Counted from the stretch's first letter, positions 32,731-44,118 are shown. The stretch is DNA of 64,000 bases from Carettochelys insculpta (GCF_033958435.1 NC_134152.1:14742001-14806000); one strand, 5' to 3'. Program-made: numbers and translations. Notes: generated by a model not told the origin, from the sequence alone.

Positions 32731-34738
32731 ATGGCCGCCCTGCAGCCCCCCCCAGCGCCCCCAGGGGACCCCCCTAAGGGGAGCCAGGGCTCACAGCCCA
32801 GCAGCCAGGCAGGGAAGCGGCAGCGGGGACCCTCCTGGATGGAGGCCGAGCTTTGGGACCTGCTGGGGCTCTGGAGCGAGGAGGAGGTGCTTCAGGTAAT
32901 GGGGAGCAAGAGGCGGAACGCGGATGCATTCGCTCGGCTGGCCGAGGGCCTGGCTGCCCGGGATCACCCTGCCCACACTCCAGATCACGTACGCAGTAAA
33001 GTGAAGGAGCTGCGGCAGGGTTACGCCTGGGCCTGGGATGTGGCCGGAAGATCTGGGGCCACCCCCGTCACTTGCCCCTTTTACAGGGAGCTCAGGGCCA
33101 TCCTGGGCCCCGGCACACCTCCTCCCCTCCGGCCACTCTTGATACCTCGGCCAAGGAGCCCCAGCAGGCCCCAGAGGCGGAGTCCGCCCGGAGGCAAGCC
33201 CCGCACCCCCGGGCCCCCCCCAGGAGCCCACCCCCGGGGCACCGGAGCAGGAGAAGGAGGAGAGGGACTCCTCCTCCAGTGAAGCTGGCCTGCACATCAT
33301 CCTCCCATCCAGGAGCTCCAGCTGGGCGTCCGCCCCCCGGGTGTCCCCCGACCATGGGAGTGGACCATCAGGTATGTACCCCCCGGTGCACACCCCCGGG
33401 GTTGAGGGGCGGGGGTAATAGATATGGCCAGGGCCCTCCACATGCCCAGATGACCATGGCCCCAAGGACAGCAGTGCCATGTCCCTCACAGGAGTGCATC
33501 AGCCCCTTCCCCTCCCCCAGCATGACAGTGCCATGCCTCATCCATGGGGCAGGGGGGAGCGGAACCTCTAGGGTCCCCCAGCGGGAGGAGGTGGGACACC
33601 CAGCAGCAGCAGCAGCAGCAGCATGTGATGGAGTGGGGGGAGTGCAAATGCGAGACTCAGGCTAGATATGAGAAACAAGCTGAATAGCTCCCAGTGGCTA
33701 AGGATGATCCTGGGGCTACAACTGGCAGGTTACACCTCTGCCCTGAACAAAGAGGAGGGAGGAGCCAAGCTGGGTTTGAATCGGGGGCCGCAGGTAGAGG
33801 CTAGGGGAAGGGAGAGCTGGAAGGCAGCCAGCCTGAGGAGGGGGAAAGCTACACCCCAGAGGGGCACCCCTCGGGGTCTTCTCCCCAGGACGGGTTGGAA
33901 GGACTGTCTCTGACTGCTGTACTGTCGCTTCTGGGAGAAACTGGGCAGCTGTTGCCTAATAAACCTCCTGTCATACCTGCTGAGTGAGGGAGAGTCACTC
34001 CTGCCAGCGGACAGGGTGCAGTGCAGGGGGACCCCTAAACCACATCACAGCAGCATCTCCCGGGGACAGAGATGGGGAACCTGCAGCAGAGGGGTGGGGG
34101 GACAAGGGCCACGGCTTGGGGCCCACACTAACGGCTGTCTCCACTCTTCTTTCCCCCGTCTTGTGTTCCGCAGCTGCACCATCGGAAGGACCAGAGAGCA
34201 CCGGCAAGGCGTCAGTGGTCCCGGAAAGCCCTCCGGGGCTATCACTCCAGGCCATCCCCTCGGCGGAGCAACAACCGGCCCCATGGCGGGGAAGACGGCA
34301 GACGCAGCACCACCACCCACTGGCGACGGACCCCCAGCTGCTGACACTGCACCGTCGGCAGCTGGAGGTCGCCGAGCAGCGACTGCGGGTGGAGGAACAC
34401 CGCCACCACTTCCAGGAGCGGGCGCTGGCCTGGCGCCAAGAGGCATGAGGGGCCTACATGCGGACCCTCAACCGCATCACGGATTCCCTGGCCCCCCCAG
34501 GCCGTGCCAGCCGCCGCAGCGCCCACCCTGCCTGCTCCACCTGCTGCTCCACCCGCTGCTCCAGCCGCTGCGCCGTCCGCCATTGCACTGCCACCGAGGG
34601 CCATTCCACCGAGGGGGACCTGGGGCCAGCTGACACTCACCGGCCATATCTCCCGGTCTGCCCAGCCCCCAGCCAGCCCCAGCCATGGCTGCGGCCGAGG
34701 CGGGGATCCCGGCCACCCACCCCCAGCACTGGACTGCA
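32731..34738 (+). pseudogene. Myb/SANT-like protein gene of Harbinger D
   Basis: Exon 1 starts at ATG 32731 (MAALQPPPAPPGDPPKG). It keeps the whole SANT-like domain in one frame: PSWMEAELWDLLGLWSEEE, GSKRRNADAFARLAEG, VRSKVKELRQGYAW and TCPFYRELRAILG, about residues 32-128. A frameshift follows near 33112. The donor CATCAG|GTATGT is at 33371/33372 and the acceptor TTCCGCAG at 34173. Exon 2 has the helical LEVAEQRLRVEEHRHHFQE stretch, then a TGA where A has TGG (GAGGCATGAGGGGCC, near 34447). This copy has the best-preserved DNA-binding domain with a plausible start. Confidence 0.75.
33624..34049 (+). mobile_element. Solo LTR inside the Myb intron (copy D)
   Basis: Orthologous to the inserts of A and B: TGTGATGGAGTGGGG at left and CACATCACA at right, followed by GCAGCATCT. 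It retains CCTAATAAACCTCC. At 426 bp it is closest to the insert of copy A. Confidence 0.75.
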
Positions 34739-35169
34739 GGGGTGTGGGGACCAGGACATGCCCCCCCCACCTTTGTATATATTCCCCCCAGTTTATTGTT
34801 CTTTTCTTGTAAATAGTTTGTATTTGTGACCCATTACTTTGCTGATCCTTACCCCCCCGCATGTAAATAGTTCTACCCTTCCTTGTCTTCCCCTTTCAGG
34901 TTATCCCGATTTTTATAATGTATATATATTTATCAGTTTGATTACCCCTGTACATAGTTTGTCTTGTTCAGAATATTTATTATAATAATAATAATAATAG
35001 TATAAGAGATGTAGTAAAGAAAATGTTTGAGTTGACAAACAACTGTCTGCTTTTATTTTTACAAGTAAAGTGGGGGGGGTGTGCTCTTGGGTGCTTTGTG
35101 GTGTAGGCGTAGGGGCAGGGAGTGTTGTGGAGGACGTGGGGGGTGCAGTGCGGGGCCTGCCAGCGTTCA

Positions 35170-36516
35170 CGCCGCGGCCTCATCGAAGTGGGACCGCAGG
35201 GCCTCCCAGACCCGGGTCCCTTCGGGGGTCCACCTGGCGACTGGGGGCAGCGGGTGGCTGCACATCGGCCCTGCCGGCCTCCACAGCCCAGCCGTGAAAG
35301 AAGGCCTCCCTCTTGCTCTCCACCAGGTTGTGTAGGGCGCTGCACGCGCCCACAATCTGGGGGATGTTGGTGGGGCCCGCATCAAGGCGGGTGAGGAGAC
35401 ACCTCCAGCGCCCCTTGAGGCGGCCAAATGTGCACTCAACTACCTGGCGCACGTGGTTCAGGCGCTGGTTGAAGCGCTCCTGGCTGGCAGACAGATGGCC
35501 CATGTACGGGTGCATGAGTCAGGGCCGGAGGGGGTATGCCGCATCTGCAATGATGCAGAGGGGCATGGTGGTGTCCCCCACAGGGAGCTCCCACTGGGGG
35601 ATGTAGGTCCCCTCCTCCAGCTGGCGGCACAGGCCCGAGTTCCGGAATACCCAGGTGTCGTGGGTGCTGCCAGGCCAGCCCACATAAATGTCCAGGAAAC
35701 GGCCCCGGCTGTCCACCAAGGCCTGGAGGACCACTGAGCGGTAGCCCTTCCTGTTTATGTAGCGTCCTCCACTGTGTTCCGGGGCGCGGATGGGGATGTG
35801 GGTCCCATCCAGATCCCCGAAGCAATTGGGGAAGCCCAGGGTGGCAAAGCCCGCGATGGCGGCATCCAGGTCCCCCAGCCTCATGAGCCTGTGGAGGAGC
35901 AGAGCATTGATGGTGCGGACGACCTGCAGAGGAAGTACATGGGCGAGCACCAATGAGGGGTGAGCAGGGTGTGTGTGGCCCTCCCCTGCCAGGGCCCCCC
36001 TCCCCTGCCCTCCCCTCCCCTCCCCTGCCAGGGCTGCCTCCCCCCCTCCCCCTGTGGGTCCTCTTACCTCCATGAGGACAGCCCCAATGGTGGCCTTGCC
36101 GACACCAAACTGCTGGCCCATGGATCGGTAGCTGTCTGGAGTGGCCAGCTTCCAGACAGCGATGCCTACCCGTTTCTCCACGCTTAGGGCACGCCGCATG
36201 GCGGTGTCCTGGTGCCTCAGTGCGGGGGTGAGCCACTGGCATAGCTCCAGAAATGTCTGCCGGCTCATGTGAAAGTTCTGGAGCCAGCGGTCGTCGTCCC
36301 ACTCTCCGAGCACCAGCCGCTCCCACCAGTAGGTGCTGGTGGGGTAGCTCCACAGCCGGCGGCGTGTGCGGCGGGCGGGGTGCTGCAGGGTTGGGGGTTG
36401 AGTCCTCCTCCCCTGCGGGCAGCTCCTCGTCTGTGGCAAGGAGGTGCTCAGCTGCCTCCTGCATGGCATCGAGCAGGACGAGCACTGCTTCTACAGGGGC
36501 GGCTGGGTGGACCTCT

Positions 36517-36555
<39 letters not shown>

Positions 36556-36563
36556 GGGTCCAT
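35170..36563 (-). pseudogene. Harbinger DDE transposase, copy D
   Basis: Exon 1 is 36068-36563 (MDP plus about 12 Gln). Its length is 496 bases, one too many, with the shift near 36370. The 144-bp intron, 35924-36067, keeps GTAAGA and a CTGCAG acceptor. It is a multiple of three, so unspliced reading stays open through it. Exon 2 has GFPNCFGDLDGTHIP (Ala to Asp before the first catalytic Asp), VGWPGSTHD, and RQVVECTFGRLKG with the Glu kept. TGA at 35519-35521 replaces the Trp of copy A, exactly as in B. A further frameshift near 35225 scrambles the last residues. Confidence 0.85.
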
Positions 36564-37082
36564 GACTGCGTCGCTCGAGGTGTGCGTGCCTATGGCTCTG
36601 CAGACCGCGTGCTGTGCAGGCTGCATGTGTCTGGGAGGGGCCCTTTAAGAGAGCGGCTAGCTGTTGCCCCAGAAGCGCTAGTCTGCCCTGTGACCCTGTC
36701 TGCAGCTGTTCCTGGCACCCTTATTTCGATGTGTGCTACTTTGGCGTGTAGACGTTCCCTCACAGTGCCTATTTTGATGTGGTGCTGTGCAACTTCGATG
36801 TTGAACATCGACGTTGCCAGCCCTGGAGGACGTGTAGACGTTATTAATCGAATAGCCTATTTCGATGTCTCTACATCAAAATAAGCTACTTGGATGTAGC
36901 GTTCACGTGTAGACGTAGCTTAGGTTTGCAAGCCTGCCCAAAAAGATGCTCTTTCCTCTTTTAGTGAGGTGGATCCCATCTCTTCTCAGCAATTCCTGTT
37001 CACGAAACAGAATCCCATGGTCAATGAAACCAAATCCTTCCCTGCTACACCACCTACGCAACCACGCATTTACTTCTGTGAT

Positions 37083-38035
37083 TCAAGGATCCCTCTGAGG
37101 ACCCCTTCCTTCCACAGGGAGGATAGATGAGAAGACCACCTGTGCTCTGTATTCCTTGATCTTTCTCCCAAGGTTTATGTAGTCTGTTGTGATCTCATCA
37201 CAGTTGTTCTTGGCTGTATCATTGGTTCCTACATGAAGAAGTAGGAAGGGGTAATAGTCTACCGGTTGAACAATTTTTGGCAGCGACTCTGTAATATCCC
37301 GAATTCTAGCTCCAGGCAAGCAGCAAACTTGCTGGGATTCTAGGTCCGGGTGGCAGATGGATGCCTCTGTCCCTCTTAGGAGGGAGTCCCCGACCACCAC
37401 CACTCGTCTTTTTCTCTTAGAAGTGGTGGTCATAGAATTCCCATCTCTCGGACTGCGCATCCCATGACTTCTAAACTGTGGGCACCTTTCAGATACAATC
37501 CCTGGGAGGTATCAGCCCCAATTATCTCTGCTGTATCACCTGTGGAGAGAGGCTCAAAGCGGTTACTTAACTCCACTGGAATTGGAGCAACTGGAACTGG
37601 TTTTCTCCTCCTGGAGGTAATATGCTTCCATTTCTCCTCCTTGTTTTGGGTTACCTGCTGTTCCTGCAGTATCATCTGTTGCCTTCTACCCAGAAAGTCT
37701 TCACCCTGTCTGATGGAACTGAGGGTTGATATTTGTGCCTCAAGTCCTTTAACCTTCTCTTCTAAAATGGCTACCAGCTTGCACTTGGTACAGAGAAAAT
37801 CCTCCTTTCTATCGTTCGGGAGAAAGACAAACATGGCACATGACATGCAGGTCACAACAACAGACCTCTCACCAGCCATATCACTCTCCATTTTTTCCTT
37901 TTTCAGAGATCCCTTATTTGTTTCTAGTGCCGCCTTGAAGGGCACAAGAGAAACACCATATAAGAAAGGTGAACACAGGTATGGGGCTCCTCCTAAAGGC
38001 AAACTCCCTGTTAGCTGCTCCTGTTCGCTGCTCAC
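37083..38035 (-). pseudogene. CR1 ORF1 with zinc finger, coiled coil and SGNH esterase
   Basis: The N-terminal part, 38035-37440, has a C-X2-C...C-X2-C knuckle (VTCMSCAMFVF, FLCTKCKL) directly followed by a heptad stretch (EEKVKGLEAQISTLSS). After a one-base shift near 37450 it continues as an SGNH/GDSL-type esterase: the nucleophile block VVVGDSLLRGTE, then LLLHVGTNDTAKNN, then VVFSSILPVEGRGP. An esterase in ORF1 is a known CR1 trait, and its role in retrotransposition is not settled. The frame is otherwise open. The ORF1 stop and ORF2 start are separated by Harbinger D. Confidence 0.8.
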
Positions 38036-38041
38036 AGGGTT
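37998..38041. repeat. CR1 5' region direct repeat, unit 1
   Basis: A 44-bp block GGCAAACTCCCTG...CACAGGGTT, identical except for one base to 38353-38396. The period is 355 bp. Confidence 0.8.
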
Positions 38042-38352
38042 CTCTGGGGCTGCCTTCTCATAGAGCTGCTCGCTGGTTAGGCCCGGCTCAGAGCCTTTGC
38101 CTGCAATCTAATCAGCCCTTGAAGGCCCACCTGGAAGGAAGCTCTCCCAATTCACACAAACTGCCAAACATGCTTTCCAGCTGCCCCTCTCTGCAAAGCA
38201 GATGCTCAGGCACACAGGCAGCTATGCAAACTGCCCCTCACTGCAAAATGAAACAAATGCACAGACACCACAGACAGAAATTCAACCCACCAGCTCACAA
38301 CGCAACCCCCCAAATGCCACACTCACCTGAGCTCCTCTAGGATGCTTTCCCA

Positions 38353-38396
38353 GGCAAACTCCCTGTTAGCTGCTCTTGTTCGCTGCTCACAGGGTT
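38353..38396. repeat. CR1 5' region direct repeat, unit 2
   Basis: Second copy of the 44-bp block, lying at the extreme 5' end of the CR1. This is consistent with a tandem 5' untranslated unit cut off within its second copy. Confidence 0.75.
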
Positions 38397-38739
38397 CGTC
38401 AGCAACTTAGTCAGCAAGGCACCATGGGTTCCTATCCCACAGTCCCTGATGATCCTCTGCATTGTGGTTTAAGCTCCCAGTGTCTGAGGGGACAAGAAAG
38501 TACTGCGGGTGGTTCTGTGTGCCTGTTGCCAACCTCCCATAGTGCACTTCTCTCCTCCCCCTCTCTTTGGAAAGCAACAGCAAAAAAGTGGTTTTTTGCA
38601 GCCTTTTCTCACTGGTTACCCATGCGAATGCCATTGCAATGCCAGCATGGACTCCATGCAGCTTCCAATGATTGTGGCAAAAATTGTGAGTGCATTGTGC
38701 TGTGGTATGTGCAGAGCCTAACCAGTCTTCAGAGTGATA

Positions 38740-39312
38740 GGCTCTGAAGAGGCCACAAACATATGTGAATGCAAAACACTGGAGAGGAGGAACGGGGAGA
38801 TGCTGGCTGTACTCAATGCCTTGTATACAATGGAGTGCTGGTTCTGGTGTCCTGAAACAAGCTCATACTGGTGGAACCCCATTGCTCTGCAGGGATGGGA
38901 CTATCAGCAGTGGCTACAAAACTCCCACATGTGTAAGTACACTTTCATGGACCTTTGTGAATTGCTTTCCCGGGCCCTGAAGTACTGCAATACCAGGATG
39001 AGACCTACTCTGATAGTTCAGAAGTGAGCATCAATAGCCCTGTGCATGCTTGCAATACCAGACAGTTACTGGTCAGTGGGCAATCATTTTGAAGAGGGCA
39101 AATCTCCAGTGGGGATCTGGTAATCAATACCCTTCTACTACAAAGGACAGTGACTCTGAAATGTGCAGGACATAGTGGATGGGGGCCTGTAACCATGACA
39201 GGGTGATTGGTGGACTGGGCATCCCTATCTTGGCACCAGACCACCTTTCCACAGAGTACATAAACCACAGGGGGTATTTCTTGCTGGTTTTGCAGGCATG
39301 GTTGGATTACAA
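38740..39312 (+). pseudogene. Old Harbinger transposase, N-terminal and central part
   Basis: In broken frames it reads SSYWWNPIALQGWDYQQWLQ, then YTFMDLCELLSRALKYCNTR, IPDSYWSVGNHFEEGK and, after a decayed stretch, IPILAPDHLSTEYINHRGYF and LLVLQAWLDYK. These align with RLWSYPTSTDWWER, TFLELCQWLTPAL, TPDSYRSVGQQFGVGK and IPIRAPEHSGG.YINR.GY of copies A-D. Stop codons and indels are frequent. It is cut at about 39312 by a LINE and resumes at 41593. Confidence 0.65.
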
Positions 39313-40879
39313 GACCCCAAGTATACATTCAATATGAAGGGGGCTAATTTAGCTACAACTAATCAGGAAAGTGATCTTGCAGTTATCGTGAATAGTTCTC
39401 TGAAAACATCCACACAGTGTGCAGCAGGAGTCAAAAAAACAAATAGGACGTTAGGAATTATTAAAAAAGGGATAGAAAATAAATGAAAGAATATTTTACT
39501 GCCCCTTTATAAACCTATGGCACACCCACATCTTGAATACTGAAGATGTGGTCTCCTCACCTCAAAAAAGATATTTTGGCATTAGAAAAGGTTCAGAAAA
39601 GGACAACTAAAATGATTAGGGGTTTGGAACAGGTCCCATCTGAGAAGAGGTTAAAGAGACTGGGACTTTTCAGTTTAGAAAAGAGGAGATTGTGTGGGGC
39701 AAATGACAGGGGTATATAATAAAATCATGAGTGGTGTGGAGAAGGTGAATAAAGAAAATTTATTTACCTGTTCCCATAGTATAAGAACTAGAGGACACCA
39801 AATGAAATTAATGGGTAGCAGATTTAAAACTAATAAAAGAAAGTTCTTTTTCACACAACGCACAGTCAACCTGTGGAACTCCTTGCCAGAGGAGGCTGTG
39901 AAGGCCAGGACTATAAAGCTACGTCTACACGTGAAGCCTACTTCGAAGTAGCCTATTTCGATGTGGAGACATCGAAATAGGCTATTTCGATGAATAACGT
40001 CTACACGTCCTCCAGGGCTGGCAACGTCGACGTTCAACATCGACGTTGCGCAGCACCACATCGAAATAGGCGCTGCGAGGGAACGTCTACACACCAAAGT
40101 AGCACACATCGAAATAAGGGTGCCAGGCACAGCTGAAGACAGGGTCACAGGGCGGACTCAACAGCAAGCCGCTCCCTTAAAGGGCCCCTCCCAGACACAG
40201 TTGCACTAAACAACACAAGATCCACAGAGCCGACAACTGGTTGTAGACCCTGTGCATACAGCATGGATCCCCAGCTGCAGCAGCAGCAGCCAGAAGCCCT
40301 GGGCTAAGGGCTGCTGCACATGGTGACCATATAGCCCCGCCGGGGCTGGGGAGAGAGCATCTCTCAACCCCTCAGCTGATGACCACCATGGCGGACCCCG
40401 CTATTTCGATGTTGCGGGACGCGGATCGTGCCCTACTTCGACGTTCAACTTTGAAGTAGGGCGCTATTCCCATCCCCTCATGGGGTTAGCAGCTTCGACG
40501 TCTCGCCACCTAACGTCGATGTTAACGTCGAAATAGCGCCCAACACGTGTAGCCGTGATGGGCGCTATTTTGAAGTTAGTGCCGCTACTTCGAAGTAGCA
40601 TGCACATGTAGACACGGCTTAAGAGAGTTCAAAGAAGAGCTAGATAAATTCATGGACGTTAGGTCCATAAAAGGCTATCAGCCAGGGGGTAGGAATGGTG
40701 TGCCTGGCCTCTGTTTGTCAGAGGGTGGAGATGGATAGCAGAAAACAAGTTGCTTGATCATTGTCTTCAGTCCACCCCCTCTGGGACTCCTGGCACTGGC
40801 CACTGTCAGCAGATGAAATGCTGGGCTAGATGGACCTTTGGTCTGACCCAGTAATGGCCTTTCCTTTGTTCTTATGGTC
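39313..40879 (+). mobile_element. Second LINE with TTCTTATG-type end, split by a Harbinger derivative
   Basis: Same family as 29551-30445 ([55 protein letters not shown]). It has a stop at 39484 and other breaks. It is interrupted at 39917-40619 and continues with FKEELDKFMDVRSIKGY-type text. It ends CCTTTGTTCTTATGG at about 40879, directly before the next Harbinger derivative. Confidence 0.8.
39917..40619 (-). mobile_element. Harbinger deletion derivative (703 bp, reversed)
   Basis: Opposite orientation to the other derivatives. Perfect TAA duplication at 39914-39916 and 40620-40622. The transposase start remains readable at 40263 on + as MDPQLQQQQPEALG followed by a stop. Confidence 0.85.
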
Positions 40880-40882
40880 ATT

Positions 40883-41589
40883 AGCTGCGTCTACACGTGC
40901 ACGCTACTTTGAAGTAGCGGCACTAACTTCGAAATAGCGCCCGTCGCGGCTACACACGTCGGGCGCTATTTCGAAGTTAACTTCGACGTTAGGCGGCGAG
41001 ACGTCGAAGTCGCTAACCTCATGAGGGGATCGGAATAGCGCCCTACTTCGACGTTCAACGTCGAAGTAGGGACTGTGTAGACAATCCGCGTCCCGCAATG
41101 TCGAAATTGTGGGGTCCTCCATGGCAGCCATCAGCTGGGGGGTTGAGAGATGCTGTCTCTCCAGCCCGTGCGGGGCTCTATGGTCACTGTGGGCAGCAGC
41201 CTTTAGCCCAGGGCTTCTGGCTGCTGCTGCTGCAACGGGGGATTCATGCTGCATGCACAGGGTCTGCAACTCGTTGTCGGCTCTGTGTATCTTGTGCTGT
41301 TTAGTGCAAGTGTGTCTGGGAGGGGCCCTTTAAGGGAGCGGCTTGCTGTTGAGTCCGCCCTGTGACCCTGTCTTCAGCTGTGCCTGGCACCCTTATTTCG
41401 ATGTGTGCTACTGTGGCGTGTAGACCCTCGCAGCGCCTATTTCGATGTGGTGCTGCGCAACGTCGATGTTGAACATCGACGTTGCCAGCCCTGGAGGACG
41501 TGTAGATGTTATTCATCGAAATAGCCTATTTCGATGTCGCCACATCGAAATAGGCTACTTCGATGTAGGCTTCACGTGTAGACGTAGCC
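40883..41589 (+). mobile_element. Harbinger deletion derivative (707 bp)
   Basis: Perfect ATT duplication at 40880-40882 and 41590-41592. It has the same internal structure as the copy at 8154-8864. It is inserted at the end of the LINE, inside the old Harbinger element. Confidence 0.85.
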
Positions 41590-41592
41590 ATT

Positions 41593-42225
41593 GACAGCAG
41601 TGTGGTACGGTCAGGAAAGGTGCATGACACATATATCTTCAGGAATTCTGGTCTTCTAAGAAAGCTGCAAAATGGAATTGTTTCCCAGACCAGAAAGTTA
41701 CCGTTGAAGACGTAGAGATACCAATAGTGATCCTGGGTGATTCAGCCATAAACAGGCAGCCTGGACCACAGTAAGGGCAGTTCAGCTGCAGACTAAGCAA
41801 GGGCAGAATGGTGTAGAGTCTGCATTGGGCCATGTAAAAGCCAGGTCAGGAGCCTGCTGACTCTATTAGACCTCAGCAAAAGTAACATTCCTTTCATGGT
41901 GGCAGCCTTCTGTGTGCTCCATAACTCATTTAAGAGTAAGGCGGGAATTTTCATGCCAGGCTGAAGGGACAAAGCAGATCACTTGACCACTAATTATGAG
42001 CAGCCAGCCATCAGGGCAATAAGGAGAGCACAAGGAGGGGCTTTCCTCTCCTCCAGCATGCTCCTCCTCCATGCATTTAACTGGCCCTTGTCCCCGCAGG
42101 TGGCTTGTACATGCTCTAGGAGTATATCTTCCTGTATTCATTTTCTCCTTTTGATCTGTGCCAGTCTAACAGCTGGGGAGGTCCTCAAAGATCCTGTTGT
42201 GCACACTAAAGCAAAACATAAGTGA
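41593..42225 (+). pseudogene. Old Harbinger transposase, C-terminal part
   Basis: It continues the 38740-39312 pseudogene: SGKVHDTYIFRNSGLLRKL matches the second-Asp block (PGSTHDTRVFRNSGL). Then comes RSLLTLLDLSKSNIPFMVAA and FCVLHNSFKSKAGIF, matching RWRCLLTRLDAGPTNIPQ and ALHNLVESKGEAF. The catalytic Glu region is eroded. Many stops are present. Confidence 0.6.
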
Positions 42226-42839
42226 AGATCAGACTTTAGGGATGAGGTTTAAGGTACATGAGACAAATTTTGCAACACACAAAGTAATTTCATGAAAGAG
42301 CCTCCATGGGAAACAACAGGGATGTGTTACGTACGAGGACAATTTTTTGCCTTTAGGCATCCTCTGTGCAGCAGACACTACATACAGATCTTCAGGGACC
42401 TGCTTGACTCTGTTTGCTTCCAGTCATGGTAAGGCACGGATTGGGGCATGCTTTCAAGCCATGTGCTGGACTGTGAATTCCAAATGCAGTTTCTGCAGCT
42501 GTGCATGCTGTGTGGGAGTTCGTGGTCATTTTCAGGGCTGTGTGGCAGTTATGGTCACCACATGCTTCCCCTTTCCACTTTGTTGGCACAGTGAAAGCCT
42601 CATTTCCCCCAGGAGCCCAGGAAAGAGGGGGGAGGAAGGCACAGCAGTGCAGCTTGGGTTGTTGGATCTGTGTGGCTCCTGTGATTGCCAAGTGCTCCTT
42701 GCCCCTGGGCTGAGGCATTGAGCATTTCCCTTTCCCCAGGAGCCCAGCGAAAGATAGGAAGGGGGTTGTGTGGCTCCCACAGGGGGCCCTGGGCTATGGA
42801 TGTATTGCACCCACCATAAATCACATCTACTGCCTTCAC
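42226..42839. other. Old Harbinger intergenic spacer
   Basis: Between the converging transposase and Myb-like remnants. Nothing recognisable is encoded. Confidence 0.35.
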
Positions 42840-43400
42840 GCACTTGTAGCATGATTTGAAAAAAAAGACCTCACCAGATCATTGTGCTCCTTCACCTCTT
42901 CCTCATCCACCATGTCTTCCCTGTTGTTGCCAGAGGCTGCCTGAGGAATCTCTTTGGGGGCTAGTGACTGGGTTCACTGCCCCTTTCAGAACCTCATGCA
43001 GCTGCTCACAGAAGCAGAATACTTGCTACAATGACACAAAATGCTTCCTTTGTCTACGGGTACACCTTCCTGAGCACCTTCGTTTTCACAGAGCACTGCT
43101 GGGTGTCCCTTCTGTATCTTTTTTCCACCATGCCCAGTGAGATCTTGGCATAGATCACTTTGTTTCTTTTGCTGTTTCACAATTGTACCAGCACAGGTTC
43201 ATCACCCACACAGCAGTAAATCATAGCGCTCCTGCGAAATCCATGCTGGCGCTTATCTGCAACTCTGGGAATTCATGCTCACTGCTTCACTCAGAAGGCT
43301 GGCCAAACAGGAAACGAAATTCAAACTCTTCTGGCCCATTTCCTGCACAGCTGGAGAGCAGCGGAGCTGAAAGTGGTGGCCAGAGTGGTCCTATTGGGGC
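42840..43400 (-). pseudogene. Old Harbinger Myb/SANT-like gene remnant
   Basis: On the - strand around 43000-43140 broken text reads KISLGMVEKRYRRDTQQCS and VKTKVLRKVYP-stop-TKEA. This fits the second and third helices of Harbinger Myb proteins (ARLAEGLAARGHPARTPDHV, RSKVKELRQGYARARD). Upstream text near 43300 may hold the first helix. It converges on the transposase, so the two-gene layout matches the younger copies but in mirror image. Confidence 0.5.
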
Positions 43401-43611
43401 AGTGTGGGACACCTTCAGCAGTCTAAGAACACTGTCTGAACTACCCTAAAGTCAACCATACAAGGCCAACTTTGGCATTGGTCCTTCTGAAAAGCAGAAG
43501 TACAAAAATTGGCCTTAAATGTGAGTCCTTAAAGTCAGCAGAAAGGTCCCTGTAGTGTGAACTGGCCTGCTTAGGAAATTGACCTAAGTAAACTAAAAAA
43601 AAAAAAAAAAA

Positions 43612-43653
43612 TTTTTGTGAAGGTGCAAACTAACATGGCTATCCTTCTGTAAC
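43612..43653 (+). mobile_element. Penelope-like tail fragment
   Basis: GGTGCAAACTAACATGGCT followed by ATCCTTCTGTAAC resembles the terminal block of the element at 11931-12699. It is preceded by 17 adenines (43596-43612). Confidence 0.45.
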
Positions 43654-43693
43654 GATTCACCATGCTAAGTAAATTGTTTGCCCTAATCTCCTA

Positions 43694-44118
43694 GGCTGTG
43701 TCTGCACTGACTTTGTCTACACTGTGCCGACAGTTTGATGCAAATAAGCAGTCTCGAAAATGCAAAATGGCAACTTTATTTGCCTATTCATACAGCCAAT
43801 GTGCATATTTATGAGGCTAATTTGCATATTTGCAGCAGAAATCAAGCAGTGTAGCTTTGGTTCTGCCAGCAAAAAAACGCTTTATCAGCAGACATTTACC
43901 CCAGGAAAAAAACACAAGGCATAAGGGGCTGCCGAAAAAGGGGGCTTTTGCCAGCAGAACCACATCTACGTTGCTTCAGTTCTGGTGCAAATATGCAAAT
44001 TAGCCTCATGAATATGTGCCTAAGCTGCATGCATATGCACATTAGCAACCATTTATCATTTTCGAGACTGCTTATTTGCATCAAACCCATGGCACTAGGG
44101 CTCACTGTAGACACAGCC
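43694..44118. mobile_element. Palindromic Harbinger-type MITE (425 bp)
   Basis: GGCTGTGTCTGCAC at left and GTAGACACAGCC at right, with CTA duplications at 43691-43693 and 44119-44121. The arms pair through GATGCAAATAAGCAGTCTCG, CATATTTATGAGGCTAATTT and TTCTGCCAGCAAAA. It is non-coding and belongs to a different family from 7740 and 45806. Confidence 0.8.

Larger units (their letters stand above)
32295..36920 (+). mobile_element. Harbinger element, copy D (4.6 kb) inside CR1
   Basis: Same layout as A and B. The ends are AGCCGCGTCTACACGTG and CACGTGTAGACGTAGCT. The flanking triplets TAC (32292-32294) and TAG (36921-36923) match at two of three positions. CR1 sequence resumes directly on the other side. 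Myb-like exon 1 has one frameshift in its C-terminal part. The transposase has a frameshift in exon 1, the shared TGA, and a late frameshift. Confidence 0.9.
28429..38397 (-). mobile_element. Near full-length CR1 LINE, itself interrupted twice
   Basis: The 3' tail (AGAATCACAGAATCAT complement) is at 28429 and the 5' end near 38397. Removing a LINE (29551-30445) and Harbinger D (32295-36920) leaves about 4.4 kb, the length of a complete CR1. Both open reading frames are present in order: ORF1 (37083-38035), then ORF2 (32268 down to 28512). Most vertebrate CR1 copies are 5' truncated, so a copy reaching the 5' untranslated region is uncommon. Confidence 0.8.
28279..43567 (+). mobile_element. 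Old Harbinger element split by nested insertions
   Basis: The left tip GGCTATCTCTGCACTAG (28279) and right tip CCCTGTAGTGTGAACTGGCC (ending 43567) are decayed inverted repeats. Between them, only about 3 kb belong to this element: 28279-28428, 38398-39312 and 41590-43567. These hold a transposase pseudogene on + and a Myb-like pseudogene on -. The rest is a CR1 with its own passengers, a LINE with a Harbinger derivative, and a second derivative. Boundaries are by eye and no target duplication survives. Confidence 0.5.

Noticed and set aside
35436..36626. 396-codon open frame on the - strand of Harbinger D
   Set aside because: It starts in the correct transposase frame, but after the shift near 36370 it is the GC-rich alternative frame. 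The real frame is recognised by the catalytic motifs.
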